This document shows, piece by piece, positions 8,714-17,620 of a DNA stretch of 64,000 nt. The first letter of the stretch is position 1; the number at the start of each line of letters is the position of its first letter. Source of the stretch: Chryseobacterium gleum (GTDB taxonomy: Bacteria > Bacteroidota > Bacteroidia > Flavobacteriales_D > Crocinitomicaceae); contig CAMDAH010000005.1 of NCBI GenBank assembly GCA_945888625.1, forward strand, positions 78,026-142,025, written 5' to 3'. The notes beneath the pieces were generated by a model. It was given only the letters and a program-made list of their open reading frames with translations. It had not been told where the DNA came from and made no database searches. The position numbers and the translations under genes are program-made.

Positions 8714-9749
8714 GATTTTTGTCATTCAAAATTTGCGACTGAATATGAATTGATTCCTGATGAATAAGCTTAAACAATTGTGTTGAGAATTCATTGGAGA
8801 GATTGAGCTTAACTGCTTTATCGACATTACTTACAAGTAACTCTTCCCAGCGTGCTTTCTGCAAGATCGCTAAATTATGTTCCTTTTTAAACTTACCAAT
8901 TAAGCCTGAAGTAAACATTCTTTCTGTTAAAAGATGAATTATAGCTTCATCCATTGCATTAATTTTCGCTCTAAATTCCAATAACTCCGCTTCCTCAATT
9001 TCCCTTCTATCCCTAAAATGTAATTTAGCTAGAAGCTCCGCTAGTTCCGCTGGCGTAACTTGTTGTTTAGCATCTGTCCACGCTTCCTTAGGATTACAAT
9101 GCGTTTCAAGCATTAGCCCATCATATTTCAAATCAATAGCTTTCTGAGCAACTTCCAACAACATGGAAGCATCACCTGTGATATGAGAAGGATCGCAAAG
9201 AAGCGGGAGTTGAGGCAATTCCTGTTTTAGATCGATCGGAATTTGCCAATTAGGGTTATTACGGTATTTTGCAACTTCATACACAGAAAAGCCGCGGTGA
9301 ATGGCGGTGACATCATTGACCCCAACGTTATAAAGTCGTTCAATAGCACCGACCCATAATTTCAAATCGGGATTAATCGGATTTTTCACCATGATGGGCA
9401 TGTCAACGCCTCTTAGCGCATCCGCAATATCTTGAACAGAAAAAGGATTTGTGGTGGTGCGAGCTCCAATCCACAGCATATCAAAACCAGCATTCAAAGC
9501 TAGCTCAACATGATTCGCATTCGCCACCTCGGTACATAATTTCAATCCATAGGTTGCTTTGGCCTCTTTCATCCAAGCTAATGCTTGATTACCCGAACCC
9601 TCAAATTCGCCTGGTCTGGTACGTGGCTTCCAAATACCTGCACGAAAATAGCTTGGCTGAAGCGACACTAAACCTTTTGCCGTTTCCATAACTTGCTCAC
9701 GTGTTTCAGCACTGCAAGGACCCGCAATTAATTGCCATTTTGGATTCAT
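8706..9749 (-). CDS. Bifunctional 3-deoxy-7-phosphoheptulonate synthase / chorismate mutase
   Basis: The 347-residue fusion joins the first shikimate step (PEP plus erythrose-4-phosphate to DAHP) with chorismate mutase, which leads to phenylalanine and tyrosine. Residues 1 to about 250 are a type I-beta-like DAHP synthase barrel: LIAGPCSAETREQV at the start, YFRAGIWKPRTRPG, LWIGARTTTNPFSVQ, PIMVKNPINPD, LCDPSHITGDASML and GLMLETHCNP. Residues about 258-347 form a helical AroQ-type chorismate mutase (LEFRAKINAMDEAIIHLLTERM, then IGKFKKEHNLAILQKARWEELL). In related fusions the mutase domain can carry feedback control of the synthase; this is family knowledge, not shown here. It overlaps aroA and follows rny by 52 bases. 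Confidence 0.93.
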   Translation of the reverse strand: MNPKWQLIAGPCSAETREQVMETAKGLVSLQPSYFRAGIWKPRTRPGEFEGSGNQALAWMKEAKATYGLKLCTEVANANHVELALNAGFDMLWIGARTTTNPFSVQDIADALRGVDMPIMVKNPINPDLKLWVGAIERLYNVGVNDVTAIHRGFSVYEVAKYRNNPNWQIPIDLKQELPQLPLLCDPSHITGDASMLLEVAQKAIDLKYDGLMLETHCNPKEAWTDAKQQVTPAELAELLAKLHFRDRREIEEAELLEFRAKINAMDEAIIHLLTERMFTSGLIGKFKKEHNLAILQKARWEELLVSNVDKAVKLNLSNEFSTQLFKLIHQESIHIQSQILNDKNHE

Positions 9750-9801
9750 TTTGAAGACCTTTAACTTAAAAACAAAGAAGCGTAACTTAAGTTTTCACCA
9801 A

Positions 9802-11331
9802 TTATTTAGCGTAATTCACAGATCGTTTTTCACGGATAACCGTTACTTTAACTTGTCCAGGATACGTCATTTCTGTTTGAATCCGTTGCGAAATAGTGAA
9901 AGACAATTCTTCTGACTTTTGGTCCGAAACCTTTTCAGCCTCCACTAACACGCGTAATTCCCTTCCTGCTTGAATAGCGTATGCATTGCTAACGCCCTCA
10001 TACGAAAGTGCCAAATTCTCTAGTTCTTTTATGCGTTTGATGTAGGTTTCTACGATTTCACGACGTGCGCCCGGTCTAGCGCCCGAAATAGCATCACAAA
10101 CTTGCACAATTGGCGATATAAGTGAAGTCATTTCAATCTCATCGTGGTGTGCGCCAATTGCGTTTAGCACCTCCCCTTTTTCACCAAATTTCTCAGCTAT
10201 TTTCATTCCAAGAATAGCGTGCGGCAATTCGGGCTCTTCATCTGGAACTTTACCAATATCGTGTAATAAACCGGCACGTTTGGCGAGTTTAACATTTAAT
10301 CCAAGTTCAGCGGCCATGATAGCACACAAATTGGCTACCTCGCGCGAGTGTTGTAATAAGTTTTGACCATAGGAAGATCGGTACTTCATTCTACCAACCA
10401 TGCGCATCAATTCGGGATGTAAACCGTGAATACCCAAATCAATACACGTTCTTCTACCCGTCTCAGCAATTTCTTCCTCTAACTGCTTTTTAGTTTTCAA
10501 TACCACCTCCTCAATTCTAGCAGGATGAATTCGGCCATCTGAAACCAATTGATGCAAGGCAAGGCGAGCAATTTCCCTTCTAATTGGGTCAAAGCACGAT
10601 AAAATGATTGCCTCTGGTGTGTCGTCAACTACGATTTCCACCCCTGTTGCTGCCTCCAGCGCACGAATATTTCTACCCTCGCGCCCAATTATTCGGCCTT
10701 TCACCTCGTCGGACTCGATATTAAAAACCGATACCGCATTTTCCACTGCTTGTTCCGTTGCAACGCGTTGAATAGTTTGAATAACAATTTTTCGCGCCTC
10801 ACGATTAGCATTTAACTTTGCTTCTTCCGTGATTTCCTTTATTTGCGCCATGGCACCTGTTCTAGCCTCATCAGTAAGCGCATCCATTAACATTTTTTTA
10901 GCATCCTCTGCTTGTAAACCGCTTATCTTGGACAGCTCCTCAACACGTTTGCTTTGTATTTTATCAAGTTCCTGCATTCGTGCAGCTAAACCTTGAAACT
11001 TCGCTTCAAAATCCTGCTGTAAACCCTCCGTAATTTTTTCTTTACGACCGAGATCCTCTAATTTTTGATCGATATTTTTTTCTTTAGCACGAGCACGGTC
11101 TTCATTGGACTGCAATTTTCTCTCGCGGTCTTTGATGGCAACTTCATGCTCTTCTTTAAGACGTAAAAAATTTTCTTTAGCCTGAATATTTTTCTCTTTC
11201 TTAATGTTTTCTGCTTGTAATTCCGCTTCCTTGATAAGCCCTTCACTTTTTGATTTCACCAAAAATTTTTGGCCAAAAAAAGTGGCTCCTCCTCCTCCAA
11301 CTAAACCCAATAAAATCCATAACACTTCCAT
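9802..11331 (-). CDS. rny: Ribonuclease Y
   Basis: RNase Y is a membrane-anchored endoribonuclease that starts mRNA decay. The 509-residue product is of normal length. A glycine-rich transmembrane helix covers residues 3-20 ([17 protein letters not shown]). A long charged coiled coil runs to about residue 180. The KH domain is at roughly 205-265 with the RNA-binding loop [15 protein letters not shown]. The HD domain begins near residue 325 with [18 protein letters not shown] and carries the metal-binding pair in [10 protein letters not shown]. It sits in a minus-strand run after zapA, 54 bases downstream, which is a common arrangement. No frameshift or missing motif was seen. Confidence 0.95.
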   Translation of the reverse strand: MEVLWILLGLVGGGGATFFGQKFLVKSKSEGLIKEAELQAENIKKEKNIQAKENFLRLKEEHEVAIKDRERKLQSNEDRARAKEKNIDQKLEDLGRKEKITEGLQQDFEAKFQGLAARMQELDKIQSKRVEELSKISGLQAEDAKKMLMDALTDEARTGAMAQIKEITEEAKLNANREARKIVIQTIQRVATEQAVENAVSVFNIESDEVKGRIIGREGRNIRALEAATGVEIVVDDTPEAIILSCFDPIRREIARLALHQLVSDGRIHPARIEEVVLKTKKQLEEEIAETGRRTCIDLGIHGLHPELMRMVGRMKYRSSYGQNLLQHSREVANLCAIMAAELGLNVKLAKRAGLLHDIGKVPDEEPELPHAILGMKIAEKFGEKGEVLNAIGAHHDEIEMTSLISPIVQVCDAISGARPGARREIVETYIKRIKELENLALSYEGVSNAYAIQAGRELRVLVEAEKVSDQKSEELSFTISQRIQTEMTYPGQVKVTVIREKRSVNYAK

Positions 11332-11385
11332 TTCAACTGTTTTTATTTAACTAGTTAATACTTCAAGTTGGACGAATGGCTAGGA

Positions 11386-11679
11386 TTAGTAGAGTTGATC
11401 TAACTCTGCTGTAAAATCTTGTAACGCGTTTTCAATAAGGGAATAATCTGGGGCTTGAACTTCTTTTTCTAATTTAGAAGAAGCGCCTTTTAGCAAAAGC
11501 TGAAGAGACGACATAGCCAACAAATCTTGCGAATCATTCACCGAATAATTCGCTTTCAAAAGGGCTATTGCATGATTAATATCTTCTGCTGCCTTAAGCA
11601 CTTTTTTCTCCTCCCCTTCCTGTATGGTGAGAGGATAAGAACGACCAGCTATTTCCACTTTTAAAGAAATTTTACCCAT
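11386..11679 (-). CDS. zapA: Cell division protein ZapA
   Basis: ZapA bundles FtsZ filaments at the division site. The 97-residue product has the family form: a beta-rich head (ISLKVEIAGRSYPLTIQEGEE), then VLKAAEDINHAIALLKANYSV, then a long C-terminal helix for coiled-coil tetramer formation (DLLAMSSLQLLLKGASSKLEKE). The length is typical. It lies 3 bases after a small coiled-coil gene and just upstream of rny. Confidence 0.85.
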   Translation of the reverse strand: MGKISLKVEIAGRSYPLTIQEGEEKKVLKAAEDINHAIALLKANYSVNDSQDLLAMSSLQLLLKGASSKLEKEVQAPDYSLIENALQDFTAELDQLY

Positions 11680-11682
11680 TTC

Positions 11683-11994
11683 TTATTTTTTTATTGCTGC
11701 GATACAATTTTCTATTTCCTTAACCAAATCGTCAATTTGTTCATTACTTCTCCCATTAGAAGATAATAAATCATTAACAACCTGCTTATTGGTTTCCTCA
11801 ACAATAGATTTAGCAGTTTTTAGTTCGATTTCCAACAACATCTTTGAACTTTTGATGTCAATCAAATCGGCTTTTAGTACTGCTAGCTGCGAATTCAATT
11901 CGGTAATTTTCTCTTTAGCACGTTGAAATTCTTGGTGAATTCCCAAAAACTTTTTACGTAAAAGCGCTATACTTACCTGAATTTGCTCTGTCAT
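11683..11994 (-). CDS. Small coiled-coil protein upstream of zapA, function unknown
   Basis: The 103-residue product is almost all helix, with heptad-like spacing (RAKEKITELNSQLAVLKADLIDIKSS, split here by reading, then EIELKTAKSIVEETNKQ) and a C-terminal VKEIENCIAAIKK. No signal peptide or known enzyme motif is visible. It is the first gene of the run that continues with zapA three bases later. A -7 promoter element stands 15 bases before its ATG. By position and form it could be a ZapB-like or FtsZ-ring accessory coiled coil, but this is inference from context only. Confidence 0.7.
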   Translation of the reverse strand: MTEQIQVSIALLRKKFLGIHQEFQRAKEKITELNSQLAVLKADLIDIKSSKMLLEIELKTAKSIVEETNKQVVNDLLSSNGRSNEQIDDLVKEIENCIAAIKK

Positions 11995-12009
11995 TTTGGC
12001 AACTTTTCA

Positions 12010-12017
12010 CAAAGTTA
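12010..12017 (-). promoter_or_regulatory. -7 promoter element for the zapA-rny-aro gene run
   Basis: On the minus strand this reads TAACTTTG, a perfect match to the Bacteroidota -7 consensus TAnnTTTG. The ATG is 15 bases further on, giving a very short leader. It is divergent from the element at 12076-12083. Confidence 0.6.
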
Positions 12018-12075
12018 ATATACATTCGTTGAAAACAATATTTTTAACTCGGTATTTTCTTCTTTTTTGAAATAA

Positions 12076-12083
12076 TAACTTTG
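12076..12083 (+). promoter_or_regulatory. -7 promoter element implying a leaderless mRNA
   Basis: TAACTTTG matches the Bacteroidota -7 consensus exactly and ends only 3 bases before the ATG at 12087. With transcription normally starting a few bases after this element, the mRNA would begin at or next to the start codon. No clear -33 element was found. Confidence 0.6.
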
Positions 12084-12086
12084 GGC

Positions 12087-13787
12087 ATGAAAATTTACTG
12101 GCCATTAATTCTAATATTGGGTTTTATAATCCCTACATATTTCACTGCACAAAACGTCAAGCCCAACTATCACTCCCCCTTGGGGATTCCATTAAAACTT
12201 TCTGCTTCCTTTGGTGATATTCGTCCGAATCATTTCCATATGGGAATTGACTTTCGAACAAATGGCAAAGTTGGATTATCTCTTTTTGCCATTGAGGCGG
12301 GTTATGTTTCGAGAATAAAAATTACGCCGCTTGGCTACGGAAGAGTAATTTATGTGAACCACCCAAACGGGGTTACAAGCGTTTATGCTCACTGCTCAGC
12401 TTTTGAAAAAAATATTCAAGAACTTGTTAATACTTATCAAGAAAAAAATCAGTTGAACGTGATTGATATGTACTTCGATTCTACCCAAATTAAGGTGACA
12501 AAAGGACAACTCATCGCCTATTCTGGAAATTCTGGCAACTCCTCAGGCCCTCATTTACATTTCGAGCTAAGGGATACCGAAACAGAAAAAGCCCTGCATC
12601 CACTTGTTCATGGATTTAATGTAATTGACCAACAGGCACCAGTTCCGAGTACAATTTATCTTTATTCCGTAGATCAGCATGGATACTATATTAACGATAA
12701 AAAACTAGCCGTGCCAGTGCTAAAAAAAGATGGTGAATACCAGGTGGCAGGAAATAAAATTAGTATCCCACAAAATTTTTTGAATGGAACTAATAAATTA
12801 ATTATTGGTCTCGAAGGCAGTGATAAAATTGGCGAGGACTTGATTACTTGTGGCCTTTTCGAAAACGTGCTGATGGTGTCCAACGATACGATTTTTCACA
12901 GTATTATTGATACCGTGTCATTCGAGCATGACCGAATGATCAACGATTATTGCGATTACCACGAATACAAAACCAATAACCGGAAAATTCACAAGTTTAT
13001 TCACAAAAGACAAAATCCTTTGGCCATTTATAAATCCGATCCCGATAGGATTATTACCCTAAATGGGCATGACTCTATTGCGATTAGCATTCGTTTAAAC
13101 GACACAAAAAGAAATACCTCAATTATTAATTTTGATTTGATTTATCGTTATGATATGGGTAAAATAAACCTTGACGCTAAGCCAAGCAGCTTATATTTAA
13201 GACCTGACTCGTCGTATTATTTTGAGGCTTTTGGAAATTCACTTACCTTAAATCCATTTGCATTATTTGAACCTGAAAAAAAAGACATTTTAATTACCAA
13301 AGAAAAAATTCAACTCGGCAAACAAAGTACGCCATTAAATTTAGGGGCAATTATTTGCTTCTCGCCACTTGAAAATGCATTAATATCAAAACAATACATC
13401 TATTCAATCGGAACTAAGGGACAAAAAGAGGCGCTTAAAACAAGTATTGTCAAAAATAAACTCGAAGCCGTTATTACTTCATTGGGAACTTTTCAAGTAG
13501 GTATAGATTTAACACCGCCAACAATTAACCCTACTAATTTTTCGACCTCCGATACGATTGTAAATAAAAAAACATTGGAATGGAAAGTCACTGACTCAAA
13601 AACAAGTATACAAGATTACAATTTATACCTGAACGGAAAGTGGAAAGTCCTAGAGTATGATAAAAAAAACAATGTGTTAATTCACTACATTAACGCCTCA
13701 GAAAAGGGAATAACTAACATTAAACTCACCGTAAAGGATGCCTGTAAAAATGAAATTACTTGGGCGAAAAAAATACGTTTGTACTAA
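12087..13787 (+). CDS. Secreted M23/LytM-family zinc metallopeptidase
   Basis: The 566-residue product has a signal sequence (KIYWPLILILGFIIPTYFTAQ). An N-terminal LytM domain covers about residues 30-190 with zinc-ligand motifs HFHMGIDFR and HLHFELRD and the usual YGRVIYVNHPNGVTSVYAHC and GQLIAYSGNSGNSSGPH. Such enzymes cut peptidoglycan cross-bridges, or act as scaffolds if degenerate; here the ligand residues look intact. The remaining ~370 residues are beta-rich and unassigned, perhaps Ig-like or carbohydrate-binding, ending in an Ig-like segment (WKVTDSKTSIQDYNLYLNGKW is its core). An in-frame TTG at 12081 lies inside the promoter element, so the ATG at 12087 is preferred. The 3' end overlaps the convergent tsaB by 4 bases. 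Confidence 0.85.
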   Translation: MKIYWPLILILGFIIPTYFTAQNVKPNYHSPLGIPLKLSASFGDIRPNHFHMGIDFRTNGKVGLSLFAIEAGYVSRIKITPLGYGRVIYVNHPNGVTSVYAHCSAFEKNIQELVNTYQEKNQLNVIDMYFDSTQIKVTKGQLIAYSGNSGNSSGPHLHFELRDTETEKALHPLVHGFNVIDQQAPVPSTIYLYSVDQHGYYINDKKLAVPVLKKDGEYQVAGNKISIPQNFLNGTNKLIIGLEGSDKIGEDLITCGLFENVLMVSNDTIFHSIIDTVSFEHDRMINDYCDYHEYKTNNRKIHKFIHKRQNPLAIYKSDPDRIITLNGHDSIAISIRLNDTKRNTSIINFDLIYRYDMGKINLDAKPSSLYLRPDSSYYFEAFGNSLTLNPFALFEPEKKDILITKEKIQLGKQSTPLNLGAIICFSPLENALISKQYIYSIGTKGQKEALKTSIVKNKLEAVITSLGTFQVGIDLTPPTINPTNFSTSDTIVNKKTLEWKVTDSKTSIQDYNLYLNGKWKVLEYDKKNNVLIHYINASEKGITNIKLTVKDACKNEITWAKKIRLY

Positions 13788-14443
13788 TTCGAATAAAACT
13801 CCTTTCCATAATTAGGAACAAAATAAGCTACGTCTTCAAATTCGCTATTCAGGAACTTTTGATAAGCAATCTGTATTTGACCTTTCGCAGAAGGAACGAT
13901 GGATTCATCAAATTGAATATTTCTTGCCGACCAGAGCGCTTTTGCTTTTGTGGCGCCATCGCCTATTGCGAGAAAAGGATCATATGCAATGCTTGTCTGC
14001 TCGTCAATAATTTCTGGACCAACACATTTTAGATCGTTCATGTGTTCATCCACAAGTTGACTAAATACCTCCATCCTTCTTGCATCGAACATAGCGCATA
14101 TCCTACAGCCTGGATGCTTTTCTTTTGCGAGGTAGAGTAGAGAGGATAGTGAAGGCACTGAAATTAATGGGATTGAAAGTCCAAAACAAATCCCTTTGGC
14201 CGTTGATATACCAATTCGAAGCCCTGTATATGAGCCTGGTCCAGAGGAAATAGAAACAGCTTGCAATTGGACGAACTGAATTTTAGCACTTGCTACCACA
14301 TTGGATATGAAGTTAGTAAGTAGCTCCCCATGAATAAATTCGTCGGTGGCCGACTCGGTTATAGAAAGAAGTTCACCGTTCAATGATAAAGCGACAGAAC
14401 AAACTTTTGTAGCTGTTTCAATATGCAAAATGTAAGTGGTCAT
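13784..14443 (-). CDS. tsaB: tRNA threonylcarbamoyladenosine biosynthesis protein TsaB
   Basis: TsaB partners TsaD and TsaE to make t6A37 on tRNAs that read ANN codons. The 219-residue product is typical, starting ILHIETATKVCSVALSLNG, with the family motif SISSGPGSYTGLRIGISTAKG near residues 65-85 and MFDARRMEVFSQL near 118-130. The latter is a TsaB hallmark. It starts in an ATGA overlap with the stop of the upstream response-regulator gene, so the two are probably translated together. No tsaD or tsaE lies in this window. Confidence 0.92.
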   Translation of the reverse strand: MTTYILHIETATKVCSVALSLNGELLSITESATDEFIHGELLTNFISNVVASAKIQFVQLQAVSISSGPGSYTGLRIGISTAKGICFGLSIPLISVPSLSSLLYLAKEKHPGCRICAMFDARRMEVFSQLVDEHMNDLKCVGPEIIDEQTSIAYDPFLAIGDGATKAKALWSARNIQFDESIVPSAKGQIQIAYQKFLNSEFEDVAYFVPNYGKEFYSN

Positions 14444-15129
14444 TCTTCAACAGCTAATTTAAAGCCAACGCCATGTATATTTGATAAGACAATAGTAGCG
14501 TCATCCCTAAGGTATTTTCGCAATTTGGTAATAAAAACATCCAAACTTCTTCCCACAAAATAATCATTTTGACCCCAAACGGCTGTTAAAATAATCTCTC
14601 TAGATAATACTTGCCCTTTAAACTTAAATAGCAATTTTAAAATTTGAGACTCCTTTTTTGTCAGGGACTTTTTAGTACCACTTATGGTTAAATGATTGTT
14701 TTCGGTGTCAAATAAAAATAAACCAATTTGTATTATCTTATCTTCTGGCTTGTCTACTTTGATATTGACCCGCCTTAACAATGCCCTTATTCGCAATTGC
14801 AATTCTTCAACGCTAAATGGCTTAGTCAAATAATCGTCCCCTCCTGAATTAAATCCCTCTAGTTTATCAACGGTCATTGACTTAGCGCTTAAAAAAAGAA
14901 TGGGAATATCGCTATTAATTTTTCGAATATCCCTGGATAGAGAAAAACCATCTTTCAAGGGCATCATTACATCGAAGATACAAAGATGAAATACTTTTTC
15001 ATTGAAGCGTTTTAATGCATCACTGCCATCTGTTGCCAAAGTTACGTTATATCCATCTTGTCTTAATTGGGCAACAAGAACGTAACCAAAGTTAAAATCA
15101 TCTTCCGCTAAGAGAATATTTATCTCCAT
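14440..15129 (-). CDS. OmpR/PhoB-family response regulator, no adjacent kinase
   Basis: The 229-residue product has a receiver domain at residues 1-120, with acidic pair E9/D10-D11, phospho-acceptor Asp53 (CIFDVMMPLKDGF), Ser81 and Lys103 (YLTKPF). A winged-helix DNA-binding domain follows at about 130-229 (LTKKESQILKLLFKFKGQVLSR, VWGQNDYFVGRSLDVFITKLR). It most resembles the RprY type of Bacteroidota. No histidine kinase is encoded within the window. It is linked by ATGA overlap to tsaB and is divergent from a second OmpR-type regulator 212 bases away. Binding targets are unknown. Confidence 0.9.
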   Translation of the reverse strand: MEINILLAEDDFNFGYVLVAQLRQDGYNVTLATDGSDALKRFNEKVFHLCIFDVMMPLKDGFSLSRDIRKINSDIPILFLSAKSMTVDKLEGFNSGGDDYLTKPFSVEELQLRIRALLRRVNIKVDKPEDKIIQIGLFLFDTENNHLTISGTKKSLTKKESQILKLLFKFKGQVLSREIILTAVWGQNDYFVGRSLDVFITKLRKYLRDDATIVLSNIHGVGFKLAVEE

Positions 15130-15341
15130 AATTCCAAGTTAATAATTGCATTCAATTAAATGAACTTAAAATTAATTTAAATAATTTACTAAGCCTTTCC
15201 TTCCACAAAATCTTTTGGACATAATTTTAAATAATAATACAAGCCAAAAATGGGTTTAAACTATACGAACATTTTAGCTTTTATAAGCTTGAAAATAAGT
15301 TTTTGGTAAAACTAGAGAAACTTTTGTAAATTCGCATAGTT

Positions 15342-16019
15342 ATGGCAAAGATACTAATCGTCGATGACGAGGAAGACATCAGAACGTTACTATTGTACAA
15401 TCTCAAACGAGAAGGACATGACGTTTCCTGTGCTCAAAATGGCAAAGAAGCTGCAGAAAGCCTCGAAGCATCTGCACCTGATTTAATTATTTTAGACGTT
15501 ATGATGCCTCAGATGGATGGTATTGAATTTTGTGAGTACGTTAAAGCAAATCCAAAATGGGAGCGCATCATTATCTGTTTTCTAACCGCCCGAGGCGAAG
15601 ATTACAGCCAAATTGCCGGCTTTCAGTCTGGAGGAGACGATTACGTAACTAAACCAATCAAACCCAAAGTGTTGATAAGTCGGCTAAATGCGTTGTTAAG
15701 GCGAAATAATGGCTCTGAGATTTTCGATAACAAGCAACATATAAAGATTGACCGGGAACGTTACCTCGTAATCAAGGATGGTGCGGAAATACACTTACCA
15801 CGTAAAGAATTTGAACTATTGGCCTTACTTGTATCGAAACCTACTTTTGTATTTAACCGCGAAGCTATTTTAACCAGCGTATGGGGCACCGAAATAATTG
15901 TTGGTGACCGCACAATAGATGTCCACATCAGAAAAATTAGAGAGAAAATTGGTAATCATATGATTTCTACCGTAAAGGGAGTCGGTTATAAGTTTCATGA
16001 TAATGAGGAAGAAATTTAA
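15342..16019 (+). CDS. PhoB-type response regulator, no adjacent kinase
   Basis: The 225-residue product has a receiver domain with acidic residues D8-D9, phospho-acceptor Asp52 (LIILDVMMPQMDG), Thr82 and Lys104 (YVTKPI). An OmpR-type winged helix starts near residue 130 (LPRKEFELLALLVSKPTFVFNR, VWGTEIIVGDRTIDVHIRKIR). The motif set is complete. The usual phoR-like kinase gene does not follow; a VWD-domain secreted protein gene does, 62 bases later. It may work with a kinase encoded elsewhere. Confidence 0.9.
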   Translation: MAKILIVDDEEDIRTLLLYNLKREGHDVSCAQNGKEAAESLEASAPDLIILDVMMPQMDGIEFCEYVKANPKWERIIICFLTARGEDYSQIAGFQSGGDDYVTKPIKPKVLISRLNALLRRNNGSEIFDNKQHIKIDRERYLVIKDGAEIHLPRKEFELLALLVSKPTFVFNREAILTSVWGTEIIVGDRTIDVHIRKIREKIGNHMISTVKGVGYKFHDNEEEI

Positions 16020-16081
16020 CGAAAAGAAGAGAACCTTAAAACTTTAGAAAAGCCATAAATTCAACTTTAAATATCCCAAAA

Positions 16082-17620
16082 ATGAAAATAATCAGTTTGT
16101 TTTTTTTCCTAGGAATACTTCAAGTGTCCTATTCACAAGAGGCCCCGGTCATTCCTTCACCAGAAAAGCCCAGTGTAACTGATAATATTTTGTTCGAACT
16201 GAAAGATTGGGATCCTATTCGAGGCCTTTGGTTATCCGAAAGCATAATGGCGATGTCAACTAATCAAGTCATTCCAGATAGAACTTTTGCTGAAGAATTG
16301 ACGCCGTATGAACTATTGAGTTTGATGCCTAAAGAAAAGAGGGAAGACTTAAAAGATTATATTGAGACCAACAACACTGGTGCGCAACCAACAAATAACT
16401 CATTTACCACTTTACTCTTAGCGCTAATTAACAATACTTTTTGCAAAACAATTCAAGGCCGCAGCTACGGTGACCCTCATTTAAAATCCTTTGACAATGC
16501 TACGTATTCATTTCAAACAGTAGGTGAATTCGAATTGTCAAAATCTTCCGATAAAAACTTTGAGATTCAAGCGAGACAAAAAGCACAAAGTGATAATTTC
16601 TCCTTGAACTCGGCAATAGCCATGAATGTTTCTGGTGATCGAGTAGGCTTTTATGCTGAAGACGCACCCTCTCGGAATGTTACGCCATTATTTTTAGATG
16701 GTGCGCCAATACAATTACAAGGAAGAACCTATTTTTTACCGCATGGAGGAACAATTAAGTTAAATGGAAGTAATTATATTATCACGTGGCCTACAGGCGA
16801 AATACTGATTCTTAATAATAGAGCTAGTGGCGGGACGAATTTCATTAATGTAACTGTTACAATTTTTGAGTGTAGCACACAAACATACAGTGGCTTACTT
16901 GGGAATGCGAATAAAAATATTAATGATGATTTTAACGGCAGAAACAACAATCAAGCGCCCCCTGTCTACCAAGCATTCTCAACATTTGGGAATCCTTTAA
17001 TGCAGCAAGCATCAATTATTGCTGAAAAAGAGTACTTAAGCTATCTATCACAAAGTTTTGCAGATGATTGGCGAGTAACAGATATGACTACATTATTTGA
17101 TTATTCAAACGGGACAAATACAGCTTCTTTTACAGACCGACGTTTCCCAATGGTTCATCTAACAGTAGCAGACCTGAATGCCAATCAGCAATCAATGGCT
17201 AGACAAAGATGCGAAGCAATGGGTATAAGCCCCGATGAAATGGGAGGATGCATCTTTGATCAAGGGTATTTAAATATTCCTCCGAATCCTGTTCCTTCGC
17301 CATCATTAGCAACGGAAGGTGTGGTTCTTAATAAATTAGAAAGACCATTATTAAATACCAATACGCATCAAATTTTAGCTCCTAAAAATCCAAGCGGAGA
17401 AGCGCAACCAAAACCACCAAGTGAAAATCCCATCGAAGAAAAGCCAGGAAGAACTGATATTAAAACAAATGATAATAACAATACAATTGTAAAACCAAGC
17501 CAACCGATCCAAATCAAGGTGCCAAACAACAATAACAAACCTGCTCCTATTAATACAAACAAGCCAAGCAATACATCACCAGTCATACCAATCAAAAATG
17601 GAAAACCAGGCAAAGGATAA
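16082..17620 (+). CDS. Secreted von Willebrand factor type D domain protein with Asn/Pro-rich tail
   Basis: The 512-residue product has a signal peptide (KIISLFFFLGILQVSYSQ). A helical N-terminal region spans about 20-120. A VWD-like domain covers about 126-290, opening with GRSYGDPHLKSFDNATYSF and including FEIQARQK, GTIKLNGSNYIITWPTGE and a closing segment TYSGLLGNANKNINDDF. The single cysteine pair in the VWD part (C121, and ECSTQ near 265) could form a disulfide. The last ~120 residues are low-complexity, rich in Asn, Pro, Lys and Thr, ending GKPGKG, and look disordered. No T9SS sorting domain is present, so the export route after Sec is unclear. The 3' end overlaps the next gene by 23 bases. 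Confidence 0.8.
   Translation: MKIISLFFFLGILQVSYSQEAPVIPSPEKPSVTDNILFELKDWDPIRGLWLSESIMAMSTNQVIPDRTFAEELTPYELLSLMPKEKREDLKDYIETNNTGAQPTNNSFTTLLLALINNTFCKTIQGRSYGDPHLKSFDNATYSFQTVGEFELSKSSDKNFEIQARQKAQSDNFSLNSAIAMNVSGDRVGFYAEDAPSRNVTPLFLDGAPIQLQGRTYFLPHGGTIKLNGSNYIITWPTGEILILNNRASGGTNFINVTVTIFECSTQTYSGLLGNANKNINDDFNGRNNNQAPPVYQAFSTFGNPLMQQASIIAEKEYLSYLSQSFADDWRVTDMTTLFDYSNGTNTASFTDRRFPMVHLTVADLNANQQSMARQRCEAMGISPDEMGGCIFDQGYLNIPPNPVPSPSLATEGVVLNKLERPLLNTNTHQILAPKNPSGEAQPKPPSENPIEEKPGRTDIKTNDNNNTIVKPSQPIQIKVPNNNNKPAPINTNKPSNTSPVIPIKNGKPGKG

Noticed and set aside
12081..12086. TTG start two codons upstream of the M23 peptidase ATG
   Set aside because: It lies inside the TAACTTTG promoter element, so it would not be in the mRNA.
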